Shown: positions 1 to 8,496, numbered from the stretch's first letter. The stretch: 33,558 nucleotides of DNA from Lachnospiraceae bacterium (GCA_017472325.1 JAFUQM010000051.1:1-33558), one strand, 5' to 3'. Notes: generated by a model from the letters alone, not told the origin. Numbers and translations are program-made.

Positions 1-2043
1 CAGAAACCTTCCTGTTATATAGAAGATGGAGAAACAAAGGGCGTTTGGGCTGAGCTTATTAAACTTTTAGCAAAAAAAAGTGGAATTGATTTTGTGTTAG
101 AGGGTGCAGAATCGGAAGTGTATTCCAGTGAGACTTATAAGAAATATCTGGAAAGTGATTATTTATTACTTCGTACGCAAAAGGCTATGGAGTATATGGG
201 TAATTTAGAAGGAACGAAAGTTTCTAATCCTATTGCAGAGGTTTCTTTGGCATATGTAAAACCTCAGGAAGCATTTATAGAAGATAAATATGTTTCTCAT
301 GTCATTGCAACAACAAAAGACTTAGAGTATTTAGAACCTTTATTACTGGAAGAAAATCCAGATTATGAAATTAAATACTACGAAGATGTAAAAACATGTT
401 TGGAAGCTCTTTTAAACAAACAAGCAGGTATCGTTATTCAGAACAGTCTGCGTGTAAGCTATTTGATGCAGAAACCTGAGTTTGCAGACAAACTTGCTAT
501 TGTTCCAGGTGTAAATCATGGAAGTGATGTTTGTATTGTTGCAAGTGAAGATCAGGAAATGTTAATTAATATTATGAATAAGGCAATTCATTATATTTCA
601 GATTCTGAAATCAATGAAATTATAGAACGTGAATTACTTATGAACCCATATCCAATAGAGATTGCTGATTTTTGGTATCAGTATTGGGAGTGGATTATAT
701 TTATTACATTTATCGTGGCTGTGGCATTAGTTATGTATGCGTTACTTACCAATAGAATAGCTAATTATAAAGTTGAAAAAAAGGAATACGAATTACTGCA
801 GAAAAAAATACAGTTGGATGAGATTACCGGTTTATATAATCGAACTTATTTCTTTGAATTAGCAAGAGAGTTAATTGATAAAACAAGAGAAGAGATGTGT
901 ATTGTAACCATGGATGTTTCTAATTTTAAGGTTGTAAATGAACTCTATGGAATAAATGCTGGAGATGAATTATTAAAAGAACTGGCAAAACAGTTACTAG
1001 ATATTGGTAAAAAATATGAAATGATTCCTGCCCGTTTTATGGCAGACCACTACTATATGTGTATGTCTAAAAAAGACTTTGAAAGAATTGACTTCCCAAA
1101 GAGTTTTAAGACCTTTTTGGAAGATATGGATATCAAAGTAGTTTATGGAGTATTTATTGTGGAAGATGGAAATTCCATGCCTGTAAATGTTATGTGTGAC
1201 AGAGCTTTTGCTGCTGCCCATGACAAAACATACAAGTATGTAGAATATATTCATTTTTACAATGATTTGGAACATAAACAGATTATGGTGGAGCAGGAGA
1301 TTGAAAACGAAATGGAAAAGGCGTTAGAAGAGCGTCAGTTTTATATCGTAGTACAGCCTAAATATAATTCTGTATCAGAAAAGGTGGTAGGTGGTGAAGC
1401 CTTAGTTAGGTGGCAGCATCCTAAAAAGGGAATGATATCTCCAGGAGTCTTTATTCCTGTATTTGAAAAGAATGGCTTTATTATCCATTTGGATTATTAT
1501 GTGTGGGAAGAAACATGCAAACTGCTTAAAAAGTTAAAAACAGATGGAGTGAAAACAGTACCTATTTCTATCAATGTTTCAAGAGCACATTTTTATGGAA
1601 ATGAATTAAAGCATAGATTGTTAAATCTGATAGAGAAATATGACTTGGAAACAAGAGATATTGAATTAGAGATTACAGAATCTATTTGTGGTGATGCTCC
1701 AGATGCGATATATGAACTAATTCGTGAACTGCAGGATTTAGGATTCAAAATAGCAATGGATGACTTTGGTAGTGGTTATTCTTCGCTTAATATGTTAAAA
1801 GAGATGCCGCTTGATATCCTTAAAATGGATTTGAAATTCTTGGATGGAGAACAGGAAAAGGGTAGAAAGATTTTGAAGGCCTTAATTGACATGGCTCATA
1901 CCTTGAATTTAAAAGTCGTAGTGGAAGGGGTAGAAACCCTGTCTCAGGTAGAGTTTCTAAGACCGTTTGGTGATTGTAGTATACAAGGTTACTATTATTC
2001 TAAACCTATTGTAGCAGAAGCATTTGAAGAGCTTATGAAATAG
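1..2043 (+). CDS. Membrane c-di-GMP phosphodiesterase with SBP-like sensor, degenerate GGDEF and EAL domains (5' truncated by window)
   Basis: The frame is open from base 1, so the true start lies upstream of the window. The first ~210 residues resemble the second lobe of a family-3 solute-binding protein and would sit outside the cell as a sensor. One membrane segment follows at about residues 231-249, then a GGDEF-type domain (about 272-400) and an EAL domain (about 430-675). The GGDEF signature is degenerate (ARFMADHYY where a diguanylate cyclase has RxGGDEF), so cyclase activity is unlikely. The EAL domain keeps its key motifs: EALVRW near residue 466, the Asn in SINVSRAHF, the Glu in LEITES, DDFGSGYSS, KMD, VVEGVET and QGYYYSKP. 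I infer a ligand-controlled phosphodiesterase that lowers c-di-GMP, with the GGDEF domain perhaps a GTP-binding regulator. No clear terminator follows. Confidence 0.9.
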   Translation, partial: QKPSCYIEDGETKGVWAELIKLLAKKSGIDFVLEGAESEVYSSETYKKYLESDYLLLRTQKAMEYMGNLEGTKVSNPIAEVSLAYVKPQEAFIEDKYVSHVIATTKDLEYLEPLLLEENPDYEIKYYEDVKTCLEALLNKQAGIVIQNSLRVSYLMQKPEFADKLAIVPGVNHGSDVCIVASEDQEMLINIMNKAIHYISDSEINEIIERELLMNPYPIEIADFWYQYWEWIIFITFIVAVALVMYALLTNRIANYKVEKKEYELLQKKIQLDEITGLYNRTYFFELARELIDKTREEMCIVTMDVSNFKVVNELYGINAGDELLKELAKQLLDIGKKYEMIPARFMADHYYMCMSKKDFERIDFPKSFKTFLEDMDIKVVYGVFIVEDGNSMPVNVMCDRAFAAAHDKTYKYVEYIHFYNDLEHKQIMVEQEIENEMEKALEERQFYIVVQPKYNSVSEKVVGGEALVRWQHPKKGMISPGVFIPVFEKNGFIIHLDYYVWEETCKLLKKLKTDGVKTVPISINVSRAHFYGNELKHRLLNLIEKYDLETRDIELEITESICGDAPDAIYELIRELQDLGFKIAMDDFGSGYSSLNMLKEMPLDILKMDLKFLDGEQEKGRKILKALIDMAHTLNLKVVVEGVETLSQVEFLRPFGDCSIQGYYYSKPIVAEAFEELMK

Positions 2044-2145
2044 AATTAGATTAACATTTGTATAGGCAAATAGTAGGAATTTGGTAATTTATTAAAATGA
2101 TTTGATTATTAAGAAAAAAGGGGCTGTAAAAAAACTCCCCTAAGA

Positions 2146-2183
2146 AAAAAATCGCTGAGGTCGTGAGACTTCAGCGATTTTTT
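2146..2183 (+). terminator. Hairpin with U-run inside the left end of the insertion sequence
   Basis: A 13-base stem (2146-2158 with 2171-2183, core TCGCTGA/TCAGCGA) ends in six T. It would stop read-through from the upstream EAL gene before it reaches the transposase. Because of the A-run on the other side it can also work in the opposite direction. Confidence 0.7.
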
Positions 2184-2196
2184 GGTATAATTAGTT

Positions 2197-3789
2197 ATGC
2201 TACTAACTCAAAACACCAATGGTAATTATACCACCCGTCAGCTGAAATTACCATTGGAAATTGAAAAATTAATCGATATCGCTGACCCGGTATATACTTG
2301 TTGTGAAGTCATGGATCACATTGACCTAACACCATACTTTGTAGAAGACAAGGACTACAAAACAGGCCGCCCAAGATGTGATGCACAGAAACTGCTTAAG
2401 GTAATACTCTTTGCATTTATGGAGCATGGCATCAGTTCCCTTCGGGACATTGAAAAACTCTGCCGGAACGACATCCGTTTCCTATATCTTCTTGATGGAA
2501 TGAACGCTCCTTCTTTTGCCACTTTTGGAAACTTTATCCGAAATGAACTTACTGCATCGGTCGAAGAGATTTTTAAAGAAATCAACAGATATATCTTTGA
2601 AAAAGAACAGGTTGACCTGGAGCATACTTACATTGATGGAACAAAACTAGAAGCCAACGCCAACCGCTATACCTGGGTATGGAAAAAATCCTGTATCAGA
2701 AACAGGGATAAAGTATTCGAAAAACTTTCTGCACTCATTGATAAGGTAAATGAAGAAGTGCTGGGCTATCAGGGAATAAAGTTTGAAAAAAGAGAAGTTT
2801 ATGCGGTTGATTACGTGGAAGAACTTCTTTTACAGTATCGCGTGGCAACAAGTCTTGATGTAACTAAGTTTGTTACCGGACGTGGACACCGTAAAACTCT
2901 TCACCAACGGCAGTATCAGGAGATGGAAAGTTATCTGGAACGGCTGAAAACCTATGCAAAGCACATAGAAATCTGTGGTGAAAGCAGAAACAGTTATGCC
3001 AAAACTGACCATGATGCTACATTCATGCGCATCAAAAGGGACTACATGGGAAATGACCAGCTTCTTCCTGCTTATAATGTACAGGCTGCCATCTGTGACG
3101 AATACATCGCAGTGATTGATGCAAAACCTTACGCATCCGACCAGGACTGCTTTGTACCACTTATGGAAAAGTTCAGGAAAACCTATGGGCATTATCCGAA
3201 ATATCCGATGGCGGATGCCGGTTATGGTTCTTATAATAATTACCTGTACTGTGAAGAACATGGCATGGAAAAATACATGAAATTTACCATGTTTGAGAAA
3301 GAAACTAAAAACGAAAAATATCACACAAATCCTTACCGTGCAGTAAATTTCAAGCGGGATACAGAAGGAAATCTGATTTGCCCGAACGATAGAAAATTTG
3401 TCTTTAAGTACAATAAACATGTAAAAGGAAACAAGTATGGAAGAACCGAGGAAATATACGAATGTGAGAACTGTGAAGGCTGCCCTCATAAATCTGAGTG
3501 TTGCAAATCAGCAAAAGGAAACCGTACTGTGAGAGTAAACCATGAGCTAACCGGATTCCATGAAGAAGTCATTTCAAATCTGGAAAGTATTCACGGAGCT
3601 CTGTTATGTATGAACCGGAGCATCCAGTCAGAAGGAACCTTCGGCATTATCAAATGGGACAGGGCATATAAAAGACTCTTCCGCAGAGGGAAAGAAAGTG
3701 TTCTTTTGGAGTTAACCCTGATTTCCTGTGGTTATAACCTTTATAAATATCACAACAAAAAGAAGCGAATCACCAGTGCTGCGGCGTAG
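2197..3789 (+). CDS. IS1182-family transposase (DDE type)
   Basis: This 530-residue protein has the IS1182/DUF772 layout. The N-terminal domain (about residues 15-125) contains the RPRCDAQKLLKVILFAF-type segment, and a DDE catalytic domain follows. Likely catalytic residues are the Asp in TYIDGTKLEANANR, the Asp in MADAGYGSYNNY and the Glu in QSEGTFGIIKWDRAYKR. A Cys-rich stretch (CENCEGCPHKSECC) precedes the last motif. The frame is uninterrupted. The start is unusual: no Shine-Dalgarno sequence precedes the ATG at 2197, and a perfect -10 hexamer (TATAAT, 2186-2191) ends only five bases before it. The mRNA would therefore be leaderless or nearly so, unless a later ATG (for example codon 39) is used. 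Confidence 0.92.
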   Translation: MLLTQNTNGNYTTRQLKLPLEIEKLIDIADPVYTCCEVMDHIDLTPYFVEDKDYKTGRPRCDAQKLLKVILFAFMEHGISSLRDIEKLCRNDIRFLYLLDGMNAPSFATFGNFIRNELTASVEEIFKEINRYIFEKEQVDLEHTYIDGTKLEANANRYTWVWKKSCIRNRDKVFEKLSALIDKVNEEVLGYQGIKFEKREVYAVDYVEELLLQYRVATSLDVTKFVTGRGHRKTLHQRQYQEMESYLERLKTYAKHIEICGESRNSYAKTDHDATFMRIKRDYMGNDQLLPAYNVQAAICDEYIAVIDAKPYASDQDCFVPLMEKFRKTYGHYPKYPMADAGYGSYNNYLYCEEHGMEKYMKFTMFEKETKNEKYHTNPYRAVNFKRDTEGNLICPNDRKFVFKYNKHVKGNKYGRTEEIYECENCEGCPHKSECCKSAKGNRTVRVNHELTGFHEEVISNLESIHGALLCMNRSIQSEGTFGIIKWDRAYKRLFRRGKESVLLELTLISCGYNLYKYHNKKKRITSAAA

Positions 3790-3813
3790 TGTACTGCAGA
3801 TATAGTCTGCCAA

Positions 3814-3835
3814 AAGCCTATTTTCGGATAGGCTT
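3814..3835 (+). terminator. Hairpin after the transposase gene
   Basis: An 8-base stem AAGCCTAT/ATAGGCTT (3814-3821 with 3828-3835) lies just behind the transposase stop. A smaller hairpin GCAGA/TCTGC (3796-3810) precedes it. The T-tract is poor, so this may be a weak terminator or a 3' stabiliser. Confidence 0.45.
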
Positions 3836-3877
3836 AATAAGTGACGCTGTTTTTATATAAAAATGATTTATAAAAGT

Positions 3878-3923
3878 AGAGAAGCTACGGTGTTACCTTT
3901 CGGCATTACCGTAACTTCTCTTT
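3878..3923 (+). terminator. Long hairpin inside the right end of the insertion sequence
   Basis: AGAGAAG (3878-3884) pairs with CTTCTCT (3915-3921), and inside it TACGGT (3886-3891) pairs with ACCGTA (3908-3913). A short T-run follows. It sits just inside the right inverted repeat and, together with the left hairpin, insulates the element. Confidence 0.5.
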
Positions 3924-3951
3924 ATGGCTGTTTTTTTACAGCCCCTTTTTT

Positions 3952-4206
3952 ATAAGTATTTAGTAATCTTATTGTTTATATAAAAAACCTCTTTTAAAAA
4001 TACGGCAAAAATGAGTTGGGGACTCTTTTAAGATAGAAACTCATAAAAGGGGTTGAAGCGGTGAAAAAAGCAATCGGATAAGTGGTTTAAATGAAGGATA
4101 ATTTTCTGTTTACGAGTCACTTGAAAATTTCAGTTTGATGGAGCGATAAATTCTTAGTTGAAAAAAGATTGTAGTTAAAATGTGAAGATTCAAAGGAGAA
4201 GAAATT
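3952..4206. other. AT-rich decayed sequence between the insertion sequence and the pseudogene
   Basis: No intact gene is visible. Short readable stretches broken by stop codons occur in several frames (for example around 4095-4160), consistent with old gene remnants. I could not assign them. Confidence 0.4.
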
Positions 4207-4404
4207 GTGAGGTCATATAAATTAATTGAATTTTTAAGAATTGAGGCTAATGAAATAAATTTAGCTTTTCAAAAAGCGAGTATGGAAGGATAGGAAGCGC
4301 CTTAGAAAATTGCTGATAAACGTGAGCCTATTGTTCAAGCATTTTTTGAAAAATTCGTTCCATTTCCTTTTTAAGGTAGTGAAAATTTGATAATATCACT
4401 ATAG
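4207..4404 (+). pseudogene. Remnant of a protein gene (possibly DUF6602-like), interrupted by stop codons
   Basis: A good ribosome binding site (AAAGGAG, 4192-4198) stands 8 bases before a GTG at 4207. The frame reads like a genuine protein N-terminus (SYKLIEFLRIEANEI, AFQKASMEG, IADKREPIVQAFFEKF, PFPF) but is cut by TAG at 4291, TAG at 4303 and TAA at 4372, all in one frame, and closes at 4404. The spacing of the AFQKAS...DKRE...FPF segments reminds me of proteins annotated DUF6602; this is recollection and not a search result. The rest of the gene is missing. It lies a few hundred bases beyond the insertion sequence, in a decayed patch. Confidence 0.5.
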
Positions 4405-4493
4405 CATGAAAATGGCTAAAAAGTGATACTTGTATTGAGATTACTAAATAGAATGTTATTTTTTACAGAGAATAACAGTTTTGATAAATTAAA

Positions 4494-4517
4494 AAGTATC
4501 ACTATTAAGTATCACTA
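4494..4517 (+). repeat. Two direct copies of an 11-base motif
   Basis: AAGTATCACTA occurs at 4494-4504 and again at 4507-4517, a 13-base period. A related AGTGATAC in inverse orientation lies at about 4422-4429. This could be leftover operator sites or chance in AT-rich DNA. Confidence 0.4.
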
Positions 4518-4616
4518 CGATTTGAAAAACCTTGAAAATACAAGGAAATTTAAAGAAAGTGTTAGAAATCGTAAACTGCAAATAATAGTTGTTGTTAAGA
4601 AACTGATATAAGTTAT

Positions 4617-4664
4617 AAAACCCATTTCGGTTAGTTGAAATATACTAATTGAAATGGGTTTTTT
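4617..4664 (+). terminator. Strong intrinsic terminator
   Basis: AAAACCCATTTC (4617-4628) pairs with GAAATGGGTTTT (4651-4662), with an inner TTAGT/ACTAA stem and a T-run behind it. It separates the decayed region from the metallo-beta-lactamase/hflX transcription unit. The A-run and T-run make it potentially bidirectional. Confidence 0.8.
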
Positions 4665-4731
4665 GTCGAATAAAGCAAGTAGTGATGTGTGATACGGTTT
4701 CTGTCTTGTTAGATGCTAGCTAACTGCCATA

Positions 4732-4760
4732 TTGGAATCTATCAATGATTGTGATACTAT
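4732..4760 (+). promoter_or_regulatory. Promoter of the metallo-beta-lactamase/hflX unit
   Basis: -35 TTGGAA (4732-4737), 17-base spacer, -10 TACTAT (4755-4760). Transcription would start near 4767, giving a leader of about 22 bases with AGGAG at 4778-4782. Confidence 0.6.
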
Positions 4761-4789
4761 ATAGATAGTTGTTGGTGAGGAGAAAATGG

Positions 4790-5839
4790 ATGAATAAAAA
4801 AAGTAAACCTAAGCAGGGGATTGTATTTGTGGTTCTGCTGATTCTTTCCATGCGTTTATTTGGAGGTATGCAAGCAGAAGCACCGGAACATAACACAGAG
4901 ACACAGCAGGAAGAAGTGCAGGTGGATTTACAGGAAGATGCACAGACGAGTCAAGCAGAAGAGAAGCAGATGGGGGTATCAGAGAATGATAGTGCAACAA
5001 CGCAGAACGTCTCAGTTGTTGTTTCTGCAAATGCGGTTGATGATACCATAAGCAAATTGGAAGTGCACTTTCTGGATGTAGGTCAGGGTGATGCAACACT
5101 GATTGTGAATGATGAATATACAATGCTGATTGATGCGGGTGATGATAGTAAGGGTACGACAATTCAGAATTATTTGCAAAAGCAGGGGATAGAAAAACTG
5201 AATTATCTAATATTAACACATCAACATGAAGATCACATAGGTGGTGCAGATGTTATTTTGACAAAGTTTGAGATTGATACATTGATTATGACGGATGATA
5301 CAATGGATACAGCTGCTTATAGAAATGTCATAGATGCAATGGAATATCGGAACATACAGAATATCCTTCCTGTTGTCGGAGCAGAATATACATTAGGAGA
5401 TGCCAATTTTACTATCATTGCACCAATTCATAATAATTATGGAGATAATATCAACAATCGTTCCATAGGATTGTTATTACAGCATGGAGAAAATAGATTT
5501 TTATTTACCGGGGATGCAGAAGCCGATGCAGAGTGGGACTTGCTGCAAAGTGGAATGGACCTTTCGTGTGATGTTTACCAAGCGGGACATCATGGAAGCA
5601 GTACCTCTTCTACGGCTGCTTTTATGGAGAAAGTATTACCGAAATATGCAGTTATTAGTTGTGCTGATGGCAATGATTATGGACAACCGCACGCAGAAGT
5701 GTTAAATACATTACGGGAAAATGGTGTCAAGCTATTTCGTACTGATGAACAGGGAACTGTTGTTGTGATAAGTGATGGAGAACAGCTGACGTGGAATTGT
5801 GCGCCATCACAAACATGGAAAGTAGGAGAGACAAATTAG
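4790..5839 (+). CDS. Exported ComEC/Rec2-like metallo-beta-lactamase-fold hydrolase
   Basis: This 349-residue protein corresponds to the free-standing MBL domain of ComEC. It starts with a positively charged N-terminus and a hydrophobic signal/anchor segment (about residues 9-24), then a Glu/Gln-rich linker to about residue 85. The hydrolase domain opens with LEVHFLDVGQGDATLI and carries the metal-binding THQHEDH motif (about 143-149), the Asp of FLFTGDAE and AGHHGSST. The family is often proposed to be an extracellular nuclease or phosphodiesterase; the substrate is not clear from sequence. I chose ATG 4790 because AGGAG lies 7 bases upstream; an in-frame TTG at 4769 is less likely. hflX follows 30 bases later and probably shares the transcript. 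Confidence 0.85.
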   Translation: MNKKSKPKQGIVFVVLLILSMRLFGGMQAEAPEHNTETQQEEVQVDLQEDAQTSQAEEKQMGVSENDSATTQNVSVVVSANAVDDTISKLEVHFLDVGQGDATLIVNDEYTMLIDAGDDSKGTTIQNYLQKQGIEKLNYLILTHQHEDHIGGADVILTKFEIDTLIMTDDTMDTAAYRNVIDAMEYRNIQNILPVVGAEYTLGDANFTIIAPIHNNYGDNINNRSIGLLLQHGENRFLFTGDAEADAEWDLLQSGMDLSCDVYQAGHHGSSTSSTAAFMEKVLPKYAVISCADGNDYGQPHAEVLNTLRENGVKLFRTDEQGTVVVISDGEQLTWNCAPSQTWKVGETN

Positions 5840-5869
5840 GTATCCTGTGAGGAATGGAGAATACAATAG

Positions 5870-7135
5870 ATGGAAGAAAAACAAAGAGCAATTTTAGTAG
5901 GGATTAACTTGAATGATGATGCAGATTTTGAAATTTCTATGGAAGAATTGGCTAGCCTGGCAGAGGCCTGTGATATGGAAGTAATTGGTAAAGTGGAGCA
6001 GAATCTGGCTACTATCAATCAGGCATTTTACATTGGTACGGGTAAGGTAGACGAGGTGCGAGAAGCAGCAACGGCGTTAGAAGCGGACTACATCATTTTT
6101 GACAATGCTTTGACACCCTCACAGTTACGCAACCTGCAAAGAGAACTCGTGCTTCCGATTTTAGACAGAACAACACTCATTCTGGAAATTTTTTCAACAA
6201 GAGCTAAGACTAGAGAAGCAAAGTTGCAAGTTGAGACAGCAAGATTACAATATATGCTCCCACGATTAGTCGGCATGCATACATCGCTGTCCAGACAGGG
6301 TGGCGGTAGTGGTCTTAGTAACAAAGGTGCCGGTGAGAAAAAACTGGAATTGGACCGTAGAAGAATAGAGCATCGTTTGTCAGAACTTCGTAAAGAATTA
6401 GAGACAATTGCAAAAGACCGCGATACGCAGAGAAAGCAACGTATGAACTCTAATATGCCACAGGTAGCACTCGTAGGGTATACGAATGCAGGAAAGTCTA
6501 CAATGATGAACGCCATGTTGGATATGTTTTCAGAAAGTGAGGATAAAAAAGTAGAAGAGAAAAATATGCTCTTTGCTACACTCGATACAACAGTAAGAAA
6601 AATCGAACCGGGTGACAATAAGAATTTTCTTTTATCTGATACCGTAGGATTTATTGATAAATTACCGCATAATCTAATCAAAGCCTTTCGCTCGACATTG
6701 GAAGAAGTGCGAAATGCAGATTTATTATTACAGATTATCGATTATTCCGACGTACATTTTAAAGAACATATCAGAGTTACGGAAGATACGTTAAAGGAGC
6801 TAGGTGCAGACAGCATTCCGTGTATATATGTCATGAACAAGGCAGACCTTGTCATGCCAGAAGATGAACTTCCGATGATAAAAGAAAATCGCATCTATAT
6901 GTCTGCCAAGAAACAGTTAGGTATTGAGGCACTTGTTGGGATGATGCGAGATAGGATTTTTTTAGATTACAAAGAATGTCAGATGCTGATTCCATATGAT
7001 AAGGGAAGCATTACTTCGTATTTGAATGAACATGCTACTGTGTCAGAAGCAGAATATAAAGAAAACGGAGTTCTTTTGACCCTAAGTGTAAAACACAGTG
7101 ATTATCAAAAATATATCAATTATGTTGTGTCATAA
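5870..7135 (+). CDS. hflX: GTPase HflX
   Basis: This 421-residue protein matches HflX throughout. It has the N-terminal HflX domain (about 1-130, with YIGTGKVDEV and IIFDNALTPSQLRNL), the Gly-rich linker SRQGGGSGLSNKGAGEKKLE, a coiled helix, and the GTPase domain. The GTPase domain shows a P-loop GYTNAGKST (about 203-211), the G3 region DTVGFI, and G4 NKAD. HflX binds the 50S subunit and splits or rescues stalled ribosomes under heat or antibiotic stress. The ATG at 5870 is preceded by GGAG about 10 bases upstream. It shares a strong convergent terminator with the CDF transporter gene. Confidence 0.95.
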   Translation: MEEKQRAILVGINLNDDADFEISMEELASLAEACDMEVIGKVEQNLATINQAFYIGTGKVDEVREAATALEADYIIFDNALTPSQLRNLQRELVLPILDRTTLILEIFSTRAKTREAKLQVETARLQYMLPRLVGMHTSLSRQGGGSGLSNKGAGEKKLELDRRRIEHRLSELRKELETIAKDRDTQRKQRMNSNMPQVALVGYTNAGKSTMMNAMLDMFSESEDKKVEEKNMLFATLDTTVRKIEPGDNKNFLLSDTVGFIDKLPHNLIKAFRSTLEEVRNADLLLQIIDYSDVHFKEHIRVTEDTLKELGADSIPCIYVMNKADLVMPEDELPMIKENRIYMSAKKQLGIEALVGMMRDRIFLDYKECQMLIPYDKGSITSYLNEHATVSEAEYKENGVLLTLSVKHSDYQKYINYVVS

Positions 7136-7144
7136 ACTAGATAG

Positions 7145-7229
7145 AAAAGAGAGAGTTCGCACACTGGTAGGTATCTTCTTTACTGGATAAATCAGTAAGG
7201 AGGTATATATCAGTGTGGAACTCTCTTTT
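7145..7229. terminator. Bidirectional terminator between hflX and the CDF gene
   Basis: AAAAGAGAGAGTTC (from 7145) plus CACACTG pairs with CAGTGTG-GAACTCTCTTTT (7211-7229). A nested stem CTTTACTG/CAGTAAGG sits in the loop. The arms have A-runs and T-runs suited to both directions, and the structure abuts the stop codon of the minus-strand gene. Confidence 0.8.
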
Positions 7230-8394
7230 AATAATACGCTTTATCCACTTCAATGACCGTAAAATATTTTGTATCAATATCGGCAACCGCTTTTGCGATT
7301 GTCAGCTTTATTTCATTATCGTTCAAATGAAAATCATAAGGTACAACAACGTCGAAAATCAAATTAGTATGCGTCGGTCCCTTCACAATACGGAAATCAT
7401 GCATGGTAATTGCGGCATCAATATGATGTAATAAACCACTTACCTTGTCCTTTAGAGCTATAGTTTCAGGGTCATCGTTCATAATAGGATCCATATGGAT
7501 CACTGCATCACATTTCAATTTGCTGCGAAGTTCATGTTCGATATTGTCAATTGCATCGTGCAAATCCAGAATGTTGCCGGAAGCCGGTACTTCTGCATGC
7601 AAGGAAACCATTCGACGTCCGGGGCCATAATCATGTACAATTAAGTCGTGAATGCCAAGTACTTCTGCATGTTGCAATACAAGGTCTTCAATGGACTGTA
7701 CAAATTCCGGATCGGCTTTTTGACCAAGCAACGGAGAAATCGTTTCTTTTGCAGCGTTGTAGCCGGCATAGAGAATAAAGAGTCCAACCGCAACACCGCA
7801 GTAACCATCAATATTAATGTTTGTCAGATGTGCAAATAATGTTGCAATCAGAACAACGGTAGTAGCCAGTGTATCACTCAAGCTGTCGGTTGCTGTAGCT
7901 TTAAGTGTAGCGGAATCCAATTTTTTGCCATATCTGCTATTGTAAAATCCCATATAAAACTTAACGGCAATGGATACAAGCAAAATTACAACAATCAGAA
8001 GGCTGAATTCAATTGGTTCAGGGTGGATGATTTTGTTAACAGAGCTTTTGACAAGTTCAAATCCCATAAAGAGAATTGCAATGGATACGAACAAGCCTGA
8101 CAAATATTCGATTCTACCATGTCCAAATGGATGGTCAATATCCGGTTTCTGTCCTGACATCTTAAAACCGATCAGAGAAATAACAGACGAACCTGCGTCA
8201 GATAAGTTGTTAAAAGCATCTGCAGTAATGGAAATGGAGTGACTAATTGCTCCAGCAAAAAATTTCCCAATAAAGAGTAAAATATTTAATACGATACCAA
8301 CGGCACCACAGAGCACGCCGTAGGCTTGACGGACTTCCGGGGAAGTGGTATCATTTCTATCTTTAATAAATATTCTGGCAAGCAATGTAATCAT
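7228..8394 (-). CDS. Cation diffusion facilitator (CDF) family metal transporter
   Basis: This 388-residue protein is a CDF transporter that exports divalent cations such as Zn, Fe or Mn by proton exchange. The N-terminal half has six predicted membrane segments. The metal-site motif ADAFNNLSDAGSS lies in segment 2 (about residues 58-70), with HPFGHGRIEY just after segment 3. The cytoplasmic C-terminal domain (about 205-290) carries HDLIVHDYGPGRRMVSLHAEV, and a further ~90-residue extension follows. The specific metal cannot be told from sequence. The start is ATG at 8394 because GAGGTG precedes it by 6 bases; the in-frame GTG at 8403 overlaps that ribosome binding site. Confidence 0.92.
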   Translation of the reverse strand: MITLLARIFIKDRNDTTSPEVRQAYGVLCGAVGIVLNILLFIGKFFAGAISHSISITADAFNNLSDAGSSVISLIGFKMSGQKPDIDHPFGHGRIEYLSGLFVSIAILFMGFELVKSSVNKIIHPEPIEFSLLIVVILLVSIAVKFYMGFYNSRYGKKLDSATLKATATDSLSDTLATTVVLIATLFAHLTNINIDGYCGVAVGLFILYAGYNAAKETISPLLGQKADPEFVQSIEDLVLQHAEVLGIHDLIVHDYGPGRRMVSLHAEVPASGNILDLHDAIDNIEHELRSKLKCDAVIHMDPIMNDDPETIALKDKVSGLLHHIDAAITMHDFRIVKGPTHTNLIFDVVVPYDFHLNDNEIKLTIAKAVADIDTKYFTVIEVDKAYY

Positions 8395-8426
8395 AGTATT
8401 CACCTCTGCTCATAAGTCTATGTTGC

Positions 8427-8432
8427 ATTATA
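8427..8432 (-). promoter_or_regulatory. -10 box for the CDF gene
   Basis: TATAAT on the minus strand, about 33 bases before the start codon. The -35 region is poor (TTTCAA at 17 bases), so an activator or a weak promoter is likely. It is divergent from the gpmI promoter. Confidence 0.45.
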
Positions 8433-8496
8433 CCATTTGTACCACTATTTTGAAATCTTTTTTTTGGATAAGTCATAGGATTGCTGTCACAAAGTC

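Larger units (their letters stand above)
2114..3951 (+). mobile_element. IS1182-family insertion sequence, complete, with 22-bp terminal inverted repeats
   Basis: The ends carry a perfect 22-base inverted repeat: 2114-2135 (six A, then GGGGCTGT, seven A, C) matches the reverse complement of 3930-3951. The enclosed 1838 bases contain one transposase gene, a size usual for IS1182 elements. No clean target duplication is visible; TAAG occurs at 2110-2113 and 3953-3956, but one base out of register. The outer six A/T pairs might belong to the target. Hairpins inside both ends would block transcription entering from neighbouring genes. The coding frame is intact, so the element may be active. Confidence 0.85.

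Noticed and set aside
2830..3489. 219-codon minus-strand frame inside the transposase gene
   Set aside because: It is the antisense shadow of a well-supported DDE transposase; composition is typical of reverse-frame translation and there is no start signal.
2110..3956. TAAG flanking the insertion sequence as a target-site duplication
   Set aside because: The right copy is shifted by one base from the inverted repeat end, so it is not a clean duplication and may be chance.
4423..4611. Open frame of 62 codons on the plus strand in the decayed region
   Set aside because: It starts with GTG without a ribosome binding site, has low-complexity AT-driven composition and lies among other gene debris, so I see no support for a real gene.
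6088..6681. 197-codon minus-strand frame inside hflX
   Set aside because: Ser/Leu-rich antisense shadow of the GTPase; no ribosome binding site or promoter.
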